From the NCBI RefSeq assembly GCF_030164465.1, contig NZ_JASNJE010000040.1, positions 1 through 34,599 of the forward strand: a DNA stretch of 34,599 bases, read 5' to 3'. Position numbers and translations under genes: made by a program. Under the pieces are notes generated by a model. It made no database searches. It was not told where the DNA came from and worked only from the letters and a program-made list of their open reading frames with translations. This DNA is from Sedimentitalea xiamensis. Lineage in GTDB: Bacteria > Pseudomonadota > Alphaproteobacteria > Rhodobacterales > Rhodobacteraceae. This document shows, one piece after another, positions 1-8,292 of this stretch (within the stretch, counting starts at the first letter, position 1; each line of letters begins with the position of its first letter).

Positions 1-180
1 TGCTGACGCCGGGCGAGGCATATGATAGTCGAGCCCCGAACCTGAAAGCCGCCGCCTGAAATGAAACCAATGCTATCGCTTAGCCCGGCGGAAAACTGGT
101 CGAAAATTCAGGACCACCTCTGATAAGTCCGTCCGGGGAAAGGGGAACCTCGGCCATCAACCGATTTGTGCAACAGAGCC
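1..180. mobile_element. Probable decayed right end of an insertion sequence
   Basis: No intact gene is visible in the first 180 bases; all six frames are broken by stops. The reverse complement of 158-180 begins GGCTCTGTTGCACAAAT, which resembles terminal inverted repeats of common proteobacterial IS elements. I read this stretch as the outer end of an IS whose body lies to the left of the window or has decayed. No transposase motif can be read here, so the family is uncertain. Confidence 0.35.
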
Positions 181-259
181 ATCCGTCAGCCAGAAAAGAT
201 CAGACATGCCCACCGCTCGGTTTTCGAACCGTGAATCACCCCGTCAGGCGGAAATCAAT

Positions 260-303
260 GGGTCCTGACCCTAGATTTCTATATGATTTTAGGGTCAGGA
301 CCC
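260..303. repeat. Perfect 14-bp inverted repeat (hairpin)
   Basis: GGGTCCTGACCCTA at 260-273 is repeated as its exact reverse complement at 290-303, separated by 16 AT-rich bases. It lies just past the stop codon of the MgtC-like gene (minus strand, ending at 312), so it could end that transcript. There is no clear T-run after the stem on either strand. A small repeat element or paired IS ends are alternatives. Confidence 0.6.
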
Positions 304-311
304 CAGCCGGT

Positions 312-788
312 CTACTCCTGCGGGTCCCTGCTGCCAGGTTCCAGTTCGGGTCTCAGGCCGGGGAAGCGGGCTTCGGCCCAGTCAGTCAGGAAGACCACCG
401 CCATGAGCAAGAGCGTCATGGCGACGGCGGAATAGCGGTAGCCCAGCCCGATGGACGTGCCGATGGCGGCCAGCGCCCAGATCAGCGTGGCGGTGGTCAT
501 GCCCTGCACGCGGCCGCCCTGGGCAAAGATCACCCCGCCGCCCAGAAAGCCGATGCCGGTGATGATCGCGCCCAGCACGCGCGAGGGGTCGCCGCTGCCC
601 TTGGTGATCTCGGAGCCGAGATCGGCCATGAAGGTGGTGGTCAGCACCAGCACGATGCAGATGCGGATGCCGGCGGGTTTGCCGCGCAATTGCCTGTCGA
701 CCCCGATCAGCCCGCCGCAGAACACCGCTAGAGCGAATTTGATCACGGCGCTCCAGAAGAATTCGGACGGTAGCAGGGCAGAGGTCAT
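312..788 (-). CDS. MgtC/SapB family membrane protein
   Basis: The 158-residue product is strongly hydrophobic, with about four to five membrane segments. It carries the family's N-terminal signature: a GGLIGVDRQLRGKPAGIR stretch near residues 20-40, followed by glycine-rich GAIITGIGFLGGGVIF. Members are inner-membrane proteins; some are linked to magnesium limitation and virulence, but for most the biochemical role is not settled. The ATG at 788 overlaps the ettA stop as ATGA, so the two are probably translationally coupled and cotranscribed. A longer in-frame reading upstream would only translate the ettA end in another frame. The protein is shorter than classical MgtC (about 230 residues) and lacks the C-terminal cytoplasmic domain, as in the SapB-like short forms. 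Confidence 0.85.
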   Translation of the reverse strand: MTSALLPSEFFWSAVIKFALAVFCGGLIGVDRQLRGKPAGIRICIVLVLTTTFMADLGSEITKGSGDPSRVLGAIITGIGFLGGGVIFAQGGRVQGMTTATLIWALAAIGTSIGLGYRYSAVAMTLLLMAVVFLTDWAEARFPGLRPELEPGSRDPQE

Positions 789-2443
789 CAGCGGGTGAAT
801 TTCTTGAATTTCAGGCGCTTGGGTTCCAGCGCGTCGGCCCCCAGGCGGCGTTTCTTGTCCTCTTCGTAGTCCTCGAAGTTGCCTTCGAACCATTCCACAT
901 GGGCATCGCCTTCAAACGCGAGGATATGGGTGCAGATGCGATCGAGGAAGAAGCGGTCGTGGGAGATGACCACGGCGCAGCCGGCGAAATCGACCAGCGC
1001 GTCCTCAAGGGCGCGCAGGGTTTCCACGTCGAGGTCGTTGGTCGGTTCGTCGAGCAAGAGCACGTTGCCGCCCTCTTTCAGCAGCCGCGCCATGTGGACG
1101 CGGTTGCGTTCACCGCCCGAGAGTAATCCTACTTTCTTCTGCTGATCGCCGCCCTTGAAGTTGAAGGAGGAGCAATAGGCGCGGGAATTGACCTGCGCGT
1201 CGCCCAGTTCGATCACTTCGGCCCCGCCGGTGATTGCCTCCCAGACGGTGTCGGTCGCGTTCAGGTCGTCCCGGCTTTGGTCGACATAGGAGAGCTGCAC
1301 CGTGTCGCCGTAGTCGATGGTGCCGGCATCAGGTTTTTCCTGCCCGGTCAGCATCCGGAACAGGGTGGATTTGCCGGCACCGTTGGGGCCGATGACGCCG
1401 ACGATGCCGCCGGGGGGGAGCGAGAAGGAGAGATCCTCGATCAGCTGCTTGTCGCCCATGTGCTTGGCCAGCCCCGCGACCTCGATCACCTTGGAGCCGA
1501 GGCGTTGCCCGTTGGGGATGACGATCTGGGCGCGGGTGATCTTTTCGCGTTCGGACTGGTTCGCCAGTTCGTTATAGGCCTGGATGCGGGCCTTGGATTT
1601 CGCCTGCCGGGCCTTGGCGCCCTGGCGCATCCATTCGAGTTCGCGTTCCAGCGTCTTCTGCTTGGACTTGTCCTCGCGCGCCTCCTGTGCCAGGCGCCTG
1701 GCCTTTTGTTCGAGCCAGGAGGAGTAGTTGCCTTCATACGGAATGCCGCGGCCACGGTCGAGTTCGAGGATCCAGCCGGTGATGTCATCGAGGAAATAGC
1801 GGTCGTGGGTGACGATCAGGATGGTGCCCTTGTAGTCGATCAGGTGCTGTTGCAGCCAGGCGATGGTTTCCGCGTCGAGGTGGTTGGTGGGTTCGTCCAG
1901 GAGCAGCATGTCGGGGGCTTCGAGCAGGAGCTTGCAGAGCGCGACGCGGCGCTTTTCCCCGCCCGAGAGGGTTTTCACGTCGGCCTCGTCTGGCGGGCAG
2001 CGCAGGGCCTCCATCGAGACGTCGATCTGGCTGTCGAGATCCCAGAGGTTCTCGGCGTCGATCCGGTCTTGCAGTTCGGCCATCTCGTCGGCGGTTTCGT
2101 CGCTGTAGTTCATCGCCAGTTCGTTGTAGCGGTCGAGGATGGCCTTTTTTCCGGCAACGCCCAGCATGACGTTTTCGCGCACGGAGAGGCTCTCGTCGAG
2201 CTGGGGTTCCTGCGGCAGGTAGCCGACCTTCGCCCCTTCGGCGGCCCAGGCCTCGCCGGTGAAGTCGGTGTCGAGCCCGGCCATGATCTTCATCAGGGTG
2301 GATTTGCCGGCGCCGTTGACGCCGACGACGCCGATCTTCACGCCGGGCAGGAAGCTGAGGTGGATGTTCTCGAAGCACTTCTTGCCGCCGGGGTAGGTCT
2401 TGGACACACCCTGCATGTGGTAGACGTATTGGTAAGCGGCCAT
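788..2443 (-). CDS. ettA: Energy-dependent translational throttle protein EttA (ABC-F ATPase)
   Basis: The 551-residue protein has two ABC ATPase domains and no membrane segment, typical of ABC-F factors that bind the ribosomal E site and gate entry into elongation according to the ATP/ADP ratio. The first domain has Walker A GVNGAGKST, signature LSGGEKRRVAL and Walker B LLLDEPTNHLDAE. The second has GPNGAGKST, LSGGERNRVHM and LLLDEPTNDLDVE. Between them lies the charged linker of ABC-F proteins, rich in Lys, Arg and Glu, and the first domain contains the arm insertion. The length matches the E. coli protein (555 residues). It lies upstream of the MgtC-like gene with a 4-base overlap. All catalytic motifs are intact. 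Confidence 0.95.
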   Translation of the reverse strand: MAAYQYVYHMQGVSKTYPGGKKCFENIHLSFLPGVKIGVVGVNGAGKSTLMKIMAGLDTDFTGEAWAAEGAKVGYLPQEPQLDESLSVRENVMLGVAGKKAILDRYNELAMNYSDETADEMAELQDRIDAENLWDLDSQIDVSMEALRCPPDEADVKTLSGGEKRRVALCKLLLEAPDMLLLDEPTNHLDAETIAWLQQHLIDYKGTILIVTHDRYFLDDITGWILELDRGRGIPYEGNYSSWLEQKARRLAQEAREDKSKQKTLERELEWMRQGAKARQAKSKARIQAYNELANQSEREKITRAQIVIPNGQRLGSKVIEVAGLAKHMGDKQLIEDLSFSLPPGGIVGVIGPNGAGKSTLFRMLTGQEKPDAGTIDYGDTVQLSYVDQSRDDLNATDTVWEAITGGAEVIELGDAQVNSRAYCSSFNFKGGDQQKKVGLLSGGERNRVHMARLLKEGGNVLLLDEPTNDLDVETLRALEDALVDFAGCAVVISHDRFFLDRICTHILAFEGDAHVEWFEGNFEDYEEDKKRRLGADALEPKRLKFKKFTR

Positions 2444-2542
2444 GATGATGCTCTCCTGCTGGCGGGCTGTGACTGGGGTGATCTAGTGAAATGCGGCTGA
2501 AACTGCAATGCGAGAGGTGGCAGTGAGCCGAGGATAAACGCG

Positions 2543-2569
2543 AAAAGGCCGCCCCGGTGGGGCGGCTTT
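2543..2569 (-). terminator. Intrinsic terminator after the VPLPA-CTERM gene
   Basis: Read on the minus strand, GCCGCCCC pairs with GGGGCGGC across a 3-base loop (plus-strand arms 48-55 and 59-66 of the 2500s) and is followed by CTTTT. It lies just downstream of the minus-strand gene ending at 2591 and upstream of ettA, separating the two transcripts. Confidence 0.7.
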
Positions 2570-2590
2570 CGGTCCGTTATGGGGCCGGGA

Positions 2591-3379
2591 TCAGGCGTGC
2601 CGGCGGCGGCGCAGCGCGACGAAGCCGCCTAGGCCGGCCAGCAGCAGCGGCAGGCTGGCCGGCAGCGGCACCGGAGACACATCGGCGCTGGTCGCGAGCA
2701 GGTTGTCGAAGTAGATCGTACGATCGACGCCCGCATCGGTGTTGATGTTCTGAAGGATCAGATTGTCGAAGGCGAGGCTGCCCGACGCGGAGCCGCAATA
2801 CAGTTCTTCACCGTCTACAGAGAATGAGAACAGGTCGTTTGCCGCGTCGATTTCGATCGCCAGGTTGGCGAAGGCGCCAAAGGCGAAGCCGGTCTGGGTG
2901 CCGACGGCGGTCCATGCGGCGGTGGCGGAGGTGAAGATCTGGAACTGGTTGTCGAAGAATTCGACGATCGGGTAGCTGGTGATCGCGTTGCCGGCATCGA
3001 CCGCCGTGCCCCAGAGACCACCGATGCGGCCCTGAGCATTTTCAAAGGCGCTGTCGATGTAGAAATCGATGGACAGGGCATTGGCGCCCGCGACGTCGAA
3101 CTTGCGGCCCTGGGTGTTGTAGAACGCTCCGGCCTGTCCGGCGGGACGGCCCGCGGTGCCATCCGCCTCGGAAACGGTCACGGCCAGCCGGGAATCGCCC
3201 ATGAAATCCTGGGTTTCAAAGCCGGCGGGTGCATAGCGGTCGGTATACCATGTGCCGGGGGCCTGCGTATCGGACAGCAGCGGATCGGAGCTGAAGTCCT
3301 GCGCGGTGATGACGGCGGCCTGGGCCGCGCCTGCGCCGAAAATCAGCGCAAGGGCGAGATGGGGGAGCTTGTTCTTCAT
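2591..3379 (-). CDS. VPLPA-CTERM sorting-domain secreted protein
   Basis: The 262-residue protein begins with a Sec signal peptide (MKNKLPHLALALIFGAGAAQA). It ends with the tripartite sorting tail: VPLPASLPLLLAG, a hydrophobic segment, then a basic RRRRHA cluster. VPLPA-CTERM tails are known substrates of dedicated exosortases in Rhodobacteraceae; no exosortase lies in this window. The middle (about residues 25-230) is a Gly/Ala/Asp-rich, beta-strand-like domain with one cysteine. It resembles jelly-roll exoproteins of this class but gives no enzymatic motif. It is monocistronic, with its own terminator. The function is probably surface or exopolysaccharide related, by inference from the sorting signal only. 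Confidence 0.8.
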   Translation of the reverse strand: MKNKLPHLALALIFGAGAAQAAVITAQDFSSDPLLSDTQAPGTWYTDRYAPAGFETQDFMGDSRLAVTVSEADGTAGRPAGQAGAFYNTQGRKFDVAGANALSIDFYIDSAFENAQGRIGGLWGTAVDAGNAITSYPIVEFFDNQFQIFTSATAAWTAVGTQTGFAFGAFANLAIEIDAANDLFSFSVDGEELYCGSASGSLAFDNLILQNINTDAGVDRTIYFDNLLATSADVSPVPLPASLPLLLAGLGGFVALRRRRHA

Positions 3380-3495
3380 TGGTAAACTTTCCGGAATTCC
3401 GAATTAACGTCCGGGTTTGATAGCAAACTGCGCAGCGTCGTGTATCTTGACCTTGCGTAAGGCGGCTTTGGACCCGAAAGAACCGGACGGAGATC

Positions 3496-4422
3496 CTATT
3501 CGCCGGGTGGATCAGTGGCTTCGGGTGCGAAATGGGCGATCCAGGCGCCGATGTCGGTCGCATCGGTCCCGGCGAGAAGGCCGCGAAAGGTCGGCGTGTA
3601 GGCGCCGTGACGCTGCGGTGGACGCAGCAGGGGCAGGCCGCAGATGGCGGGATCGGGCAGGCCGCTGCCAAAAAGGACTCCGGCGACCCGGTCGATGCCG
3701 TCGGCGTGCAGGATCAGGGGGCTGCCGCTGTCCCCCTTGACGATGCGGTCGCCGCCGGCGCGTTCCGGCGGCAGGGTGTAGAGCAGGCAGGCGTTTCGAT
3801 CCCAGTAGGATACGGTTCCAGTCTGCCGCCGGGGCAGTTGCGCGGCGGTATGGTCTCCAAGCCCCCAGCCGGCATAGCGCAACTGCGCCGCGTGCAGGAA
3901 GGCGTCAAGCGCGGGGCCGTCGGCGGGTGGGCGGGTCATCACGCGCATCGGGGTGACGAGCGCGGGCGGCACCCGGCGCACGAGTTGCAGCAGCGCGATA
4001 TCGGCGCAACGCGGGATGCTGTAGGCGCGGACCTTGATTGTCATCCGCAGATCATCGCGCCCGGCCCCCAGCCCGACCGCAAACGTGTCCCGCACCGGGA
4101 TCAGGTTCCAGGCCATGGGGTCTTCCCACGCGCGCCCCTGCAATCCGTGCTGGTCGGGAAGCGCGGCGCAGCGGGTGTCGTCGTCTTCCTCTGGACGGGG
4201 AAGGCGGAGATGGGAGGGCACGCAATGGGCGGCGGTCAGAATGATCAGGTCGGTGATCAAGGTGCCGGAGCAGTGGCCGAGAAACACGACGGCATTTCGG
4301 TCGACCGTCGCGCGATCGTCACGGGCCTGGCCATTGGAGCGTTCCGGACCGGCCGCTCGAACCGGTTGCGGCAGCAGGATGCAGAGGCAGAGACAGAGGA
4401 GGGTGATCGTCAGACGGTGCAT
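3496..4422 (-). CDS. Secreted trypsin-like serine protease (S1 family)
   Basis: The product (308 residues from the chosen ATG) has a signal peptide with an unusually cysteine-rich core (LLCLCLCILL) ending near VRA-A. The S1 triad is visible: His66 in LTAAHC, Asp in CADIALLQL and Ser in GDSGSPL. The GHCSGTLI segment before the histidine is the usual strand and disulfide context. It is predicted to act in the periplasm or outside the cell; the substrate is unknown. I chose the ATG at 4422 because the signal peptide begins there and an AGGG lies about 9 bases upstream. An in-frame start at 4512 would add about 30 residues before the signal peptide. The neighbour nadD is divergent. Confidence 0.85.
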   Translation of the reverse strand: MHRLTITLLCLCLCILLPQPVRAAGPERSNGQARDDRATVDRNAVVFLGHCSGTLITDLIILTAAHCVPSHLRLPRPEEDDDTRCAALPDQHGLQGRAWEDPMAWNLIPVRDTFAVGLGAGRDDLRMTIKVRAYSIPRCADIALLQLVRRVPPALVTPMRVMTRPPADGPALDAFLHAAQLRYAGWGLGDHTAAQLPRRQTGTVSYWDRNACLLYTLPPERAGGDRIVKGDSGSPLILHADGIDRVAGVLFGSGLPDPAICGLPLLRPPQRHGAYTPTFRGLLAGTDATDIGAWIAHFAPEATDPPGE

Positions 4423-4542
4423 GTGACGGAACCCTAGCGATGGATACGGGACGATGTCGAGAGGCGGTGCCACCGATGCTCGCACTGCGTTCATATTGTT
4501 TTTGCTGGACAAGGGATCGCGGGAAACGGTCTATGCACATCC

Positions 4543-5154
4543 ATGTTCCAGGGATTTCCATATGTGAGGCCGGGTCAGTCGGTGGGCCTCTTGGGCGGGT
4601 CGTTCGATCCGCCCCATGCGGGACATGCGCATATCACCCGTGAAGCGTTGAAACGGTTCGGTCTGGATCGGGTGTGGTGGATGGTGTCGCCGGGGAATCC
4701 GCTGAAGGCGCGGGGTCCGGCGCCGATGGCTCTGCGGATTGCGGCGGCCCGAAAGGTGATCGACGATCCGCGTGTGGCCGTGACGGATATCGAGACGCGG
4801 CTGGGCACGCGGGCGACGGCGGATACCGTTGCGCGGCTTGGCGCGATCTATCCCGGTGTTCGCTTCGTGTGGCTGATGGGGGCGGATAACCTGGCGCAGT
4901 TCCACCTCTGGCGCGATTGGCGCAGCATCATGAACCGTATCCCGATCGGTGTGCTGGCCCGTCCCGGCGACCGGATCTCGGCGCGCATGTCGCCCGCGGC
5001 GCGGATCTACCGGCAGTATCGCATCAGTGGGCGGGACAGCCAGAGCCTGGCGCATGCGGTTGCGCCCGCCTGGTGCTTCGTGAACGTGCCGCTGGTCGGC
5101 CTGAGTTCCAGCGCCATCCGGGCGCAGGGGCGCTGGTCGGTTTCCGCAAGCTGA
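4543..5154 (+). CDS. nadD: Nicotinate-nucleotide adenylyltransferase
   Basis: NadD transfers AMP from ATP to nicotinate mononucleotide, the step before amidation in NAD synthesis. The 203-residue protein shows the nucleotidyltransferase [11 protein letters not shown] motif at residues 19-29 and the [11 protein letters not shown] segment typical of NadD. GADN (in [17 protein letters not shown]) and a late SSSAIR, the ISSTxxR-like adenylate-binding motif, complete the set. It lies directly upstream of dacB (73 bases), so the two may be cotranscribed. Alternative GTG starts exist a few codons in. The ATG at 4543 gives an N-terminus of the usual length, although its ribosome site is weak. Confidence 0.93.
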   Translation: MFQGFPYVRPGQSVGLLGGSFDPPHAGHAHITREALKRFGLDRVWWMVSPGNPLKARGPAPMALRIAAARKVIDDPRVAVTDIETRLGTRATADTVARLGAIYPGVRFVWLMGADNLAQFHLWRDWRSIMNRIPIGVLARPGDRISARMSPAARIYRQYRISGRDSQSLAHAVAPAWCFVNVPLVGLSSSAIRAQGRWSVSAS

Positions 5155-5226
5155 AACGGATACTTGTTTACGGCCCGAAGCTGCGCTTTAGTATGCGGGC
5201 GGGCAGCGGTTTGGTGTGACTTTCGG

Positions 5227-6723
5227 ATGAGCCAACACAGGACGAGACGCTTTGTTTTGGGGGGTCTGGGTGCTTTGCTGGCGCCGGGTCTGGCCGTGGC
5301 CGGCCCGCCGCAGGTCTCGCTGCGCCCGCGAATGCGGGGAGACGAACTCGCACGGATCGCGGCGGGGGGCGTGGATGCGCTGATCGCCACATCCGGGCTG
5401 AGCGGCGAAGTCGTCTGTGCCGTCGCGGATGTCAAGACGGGGCTGGAACTGGAGGCGTCCGGAGGCGAGCGCGGCCTGCCGCCCGCCAGCGTGGCCAAGG
5501 CGCTGACGGCGCTCTATGCGCTGGAGGTTCTTGGGGCGGATTACCGGTTCCCGACAGGTCTTTTGGCGGCGGGGCCAGTGCAGAACGGGGTGCTGAACGG
5601 AGATCTAATCCTTGCGGGTGGCGGCGATCCGACCCTGACGCCGGATGATCTGGCGGTGATGGCGGCCGATCTGAAAAAGGCCGGCGTTCGCGAGGTGCGC
5701 GGCGATTTCCGCGTCTATGAAGGTGCGTTGCCCTTTGTCGCCAGCATCGATCCGCAACAGCCCGATCACGTGGGATACAGTCCGGCGGTGTCGGGAATCG
5801 CTCTGAATTTCAACCGGGTGCATTTCGAATGGCGCGTCGCGGGAAAGGGTTATGCGGTCAGCATGGATGCCCGGACCGGAAAATATCGTCCGGACGTTGC
5901 GATGGCGCAGATGAAGGTCGTGGCGCGCAGCCTGCCGATCTACACCTATGAGGATCTGGATGGCGTCGACCGGTGGACTGTGGCTAGCAGGGCTCTCGGC
6001 GAGGGCGGCGCGCGCTGGCTGCCGGTGCGCAAACCCGGCGCCTATGCTGGCGACGTGTTCAGGACGATGGCGCGGTCGCAGGGCATCGTGCTCAAGGCGG
6101 CGAAGCCGGGCGTCGGTCCGGCGGCGGGAGCGCAGGTCCTGGCGCAGCATGAAAGCCAGCCGTTGGAGCCCATTCTTGCCGACATGCTCAAGTATTCCAA
6201 CAATCTGACCGCCGAGATGGTCGGGATGACGGCATCGACCGCCTATGCCGGGCGTCCGGATTCGCTGGCGCAGTCGGGCCGGATGATGAGTGACTGGGCG
6301 GCGCAACGGTTCGGGATGCGCGGCACGGACATGGTGGATCATTCCGGGCTCGGGGACGCGTCACGGATGACGGCGCAGGATCTCGTCGGGGCGCTGGTGG
6401 CCGCGCGCAATGAAGCTGTCCTGCGCCCATTGCTGAAGCCTTTCGGGTTGCGCGACGCCAAGGGCCGGGTGAACGGCAGTCATCCGATCAAGGTGGACGC
6501 GAAGACGGGAACGTTGAATTTCGTGTCGGGGCTGGGCGGATACATGACCGGCGCGGACGGCACGGAATTGGCGTTCGCCATTTTTGCCGCGGATACGCGG
6601 CAAAGATCCCGGATCACGCGGGCAGAGCGCGAACGCCCTCACGGCGCGCAGGGCTGGAACCGGCGGGCCAAGCAGGTGCAGCAAAAACTGATCGAACGGT
6701 GGGGAGCGCTCTACGGCAGTTGA
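5227..6723 (+). CDS. dacB: D-alanyl-D-alanine carboxypeptidase/endopeptidase (PBP4 type)
   Basis: This 498-residue class C penicillin-binding protein cleaves D-Ala-D-Ala stems and cross-links of peptidoglycan in the periplasm. The catalytic motifs are in order: SxxK at Ser88-Lys91 (SVAK), SxN in YSNNLTAEM, and KTG in DAKTGTLNF. The N-terminus RTRRFVLGGLGALLAPGLA looks like a twin-arginine-type signal, ending AVA-G; Tat export is an inference. The ATG at 5227 was chosen because the signal sequence starts there; an in-frame start at 5164 would put about 21 unlikely residues before it. All active-site residues are present. It ends at a bidirectional terminator shared with the convergent barrel gene. 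Confidence 0.92.
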   Translation: MSQHRTRRFVLGGLGALLAPGLAVAGPPQVSLRPRMRGDELARIAAGGVDALIATSGLSGEVVCAVADVKTGLELEASGGERGLPPASVAKALTALYALEVLGADYRFPTGLLAAGPVQNGVLNGDLILAGGGDPTLTPDDLAVMAADLKKAGVREVRGDFRVYEGALPFVASIDPQQPDHVGYSPAVSGIALNFNRVHFEWRVAGKGYAVSMDARTGKYRPDVAMAQMKVVARSLPIYTYEDLDGVDRWTVASRALGEGGARWLPVRKPGAYAGDVFRTMARSQGIVLKAAKPGVGPAAGAQVLAQHESQPLEPILADMLKYSNNLTAEMVGMTASTAYAGRPDSLAQSGRMMSDWAAQRFGMRGTDMVDHSGLGDASRMTAQDLVGALVAARNEAVLRPLLKPFGLRDAKGRVNGSHPIKVDAKTGTLNFVSGLGGYMTGADGTELAFAIFAADTRQRSRITRAERERPHGAQGWNRRAKQVQQKLIERWGALYGS

Positions 6724-6756
6724 TCTGCCCGTGGCTGAAACCGCCCGCCGCGCATC

Positions 6757-6800
6757 AAAAAGGGCGCCGGAGCGATCGCGTCGCCTCGGCGCCCTTCTTT
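6757..6800. terminator. Bidirectional terminator between dacB and the outer-membrane protein gene
   Basis: AAGGGCGCCG at 6760-6769 pairs exactly with CGGCGCCCTT at 6787-6796. An A-run lies on the left and a T-rich stretch on the right, so the structure can end the converging transcripts from both sides. Confidence 0.75.
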
Positions 6801-6818
6801 CGGGTCATGCCCTGCCGA

Positions 6819-7463
6819 TCAGAAGCGGTAGGTGGCCTTGACTTCGAGAGCATTCAGATTGACGTCGCCGCCGCTCGCGGTAATGTCTTTGAAATCGTGA
6901 TAGAGATATTCCGCACCGATGGCCCAGTTTTCGTTCATGCGATAGTCGTAACCGATGCTGAGCACATAGCTTGAATCGCTGCTAACGTCGAGCACATCAC
7001 CAACCTGGTCGGTCAGACCGCCGCTCAGGTTAGCATAGGCGAAACCGACGCTGCCATAGAGCAAGCCATTGGTGCCGATCTCGGTGCCGACGATCAGCTT
7101 GAGGCGCGCGATCGCGTCAAAAGAAGCTTCATCACCAGTGTCTGGATCGGTGACCGACAGATCTGCCCAGTCATACTGGAATTCCGGGCCGATATACCAG
7201 CCGTTGCCGAGGCTCCAGAGATAGCCGGCATTCAGACCGCCGATAACACTGTTTTCACTGAAATCGCCGACGTCGATATTCCCAAGGTCAAATTTGCTGT
7301 AGGCGTAGCCGATCTGGGCACCGACATAGCCGCCTTCCCACGTAGCGACAGGCACTACCGGCGCAACGATGACAGGTTCAACCGGCGCAGTGGCCACGTT
7401 GCCTGCAAAGGCGCTGCCCGCAGTGGTCGTGAGCGCAATTGCGATGACTGAAAGCTTCTTCAT
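6819..7463 (-). CDS. Outer-membrane beta-barrel protein
   Basis: The 214-residue protein has a signal peptide (MKKLSVIAIALTTTAGSAFA). A short Pro/Val-rich linker follows, then an eight-strand OmpA-like/Omp25-type barrel. The barrel signature is WEGGYVGAQIGYAYSKF near residues 42-58, alternating hydrophobic strands, and a final strand ending in an aromatic residue (LEVKATYRF), which is the outer-membrane insertion signal. There is no OmpA peptidoglycan-binding domain. Codon use is slightly more AT-rich than in its neighbours. About 230 bases upstream hold no other gene and probably contain its promoter. Function: structural porin-like or surface protein; a specific substrate cannot be named. 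Confidence 0.85.
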   Translation of the reverse strand: MKKLSVIAIALTTTAGSAFAGNVATAPVEPVIVAPVVPVATWEGGYVGAQIGYAYSKFDLGNIDVGDFSENSVIGGLNAGYLWSLGNGWYIGPEFQYDWADLSVTDPDTGDEASFDAIARLKLIVGTEIGTNGLLYGSVGFAYANLSGGLTDQVGDVLDVSSDSSYVLSIGYDYRMNENWAIGAEYLYHDFKDITASGGDVNLNALEVKATYRF

Positions 7464-7702
7464 TTCGACTACTCCTTGAGAGTCTGTGGTTCATTATGTC
7501 TTTGCCGTGCCGAACGACTGTTTGGCGTATCACGGCTGGGCTGCGTGTAACATACGAACGCCTGGAAGTGGAACCAAGTTCCCGCGCGCCGAAAAGTTAT
7601 TGTTGCACCCACGCCACGGAGATCCCGTGGTTTGAGCCAATTTACGCCTACTGCACAATAACTGTACAGAAATGGCTCCGATGCCGCAATGATTGCACCG
7701 GT

Positions 7703-8125
7703 TCAGGTCAAATGGCGGGCGCGGGCTCCGCGTTCGATCGCTGCGGCATGAAGCCTGTCGATGTTGAGTTCGTATCGGATTTCCTCGAGCAGCCGCAATT
7801 CGGGCTCCAGAAGCGTTCCGTCGGCGGCGGCGACATCGCAGGCCAGCGCATAGGCGGTTTCAAAAAGCCGCTCGGGCAGGTTGTCACGGATCAGCCCGAA
7901 CAGGGCGTCGAGTCCTTCTTCCTGTTCGAAGAGATCGAATACCACCTGAGCCGTCTCTTTCATCCGGTCGATGTCATAGCTCGCAAATACGGGCAGCATG
8001 TTGACCGCGGATTGGATCTTGACCAGTTCCGCGGTGCGCATGTTCTCGTCAGAAGCGGATACGGCGATCATCAGGGCGACAAGGCAGTCCTGGGCGCTGA
8101 GCGGGTGTTCATTCGTATCGGGCAC
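7703..8125 (-). CDS. TerB-family (tellurite-resistance-like) cytoplasmic protein
   Basis: The 140-residue all-alpha protein has the TerB fold signature: an early acidic ALMIAVSASDENMRTAE helix pair and a matching ALACDVAAADGTLLEPELRLLE repeat near residues 88-110. The duplicated D-x-x-x-x-x-E pattern can bind metal. Such proteins are common in alphaproteobacteria; the role is poorly known and tellurite resistance is only a family name. The start is a GTG at 8125, supported by AAGGAAG four bases upstream. Reading further up would enter the region of the divergent lysK promoter. There are no other ter genes nearby. Confidence 0.8.
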   Translation of the reverse strand: MPDTNEHPLSAQDCLVALMIAVSASDENMRTAELVKIQSAVNMLPVFASYDIDRMKETAQVVFDLFEQEEGLDALFGLIRDNLPERLFETAYALACDVAAADGTLLEPELRLLEEIRYELNIDRLHAAAIERGARARHLT

Positions 8126-8292
8126 GGAGCTTCCTTTCAGGCCAGTCCTTGTTGCACCGCAGAATATGGTTGAGGCGGAGCCAGCACAATAGGGCGCGGC
8201 TTCGCGTCGCGTCATGTTGACGGGGCAGGGTCGGCGCAATAGGGAGAGCGGCAACGCCGCGCGTGGCGCGGTTCAAGTTGTCGGAGAGTCTC

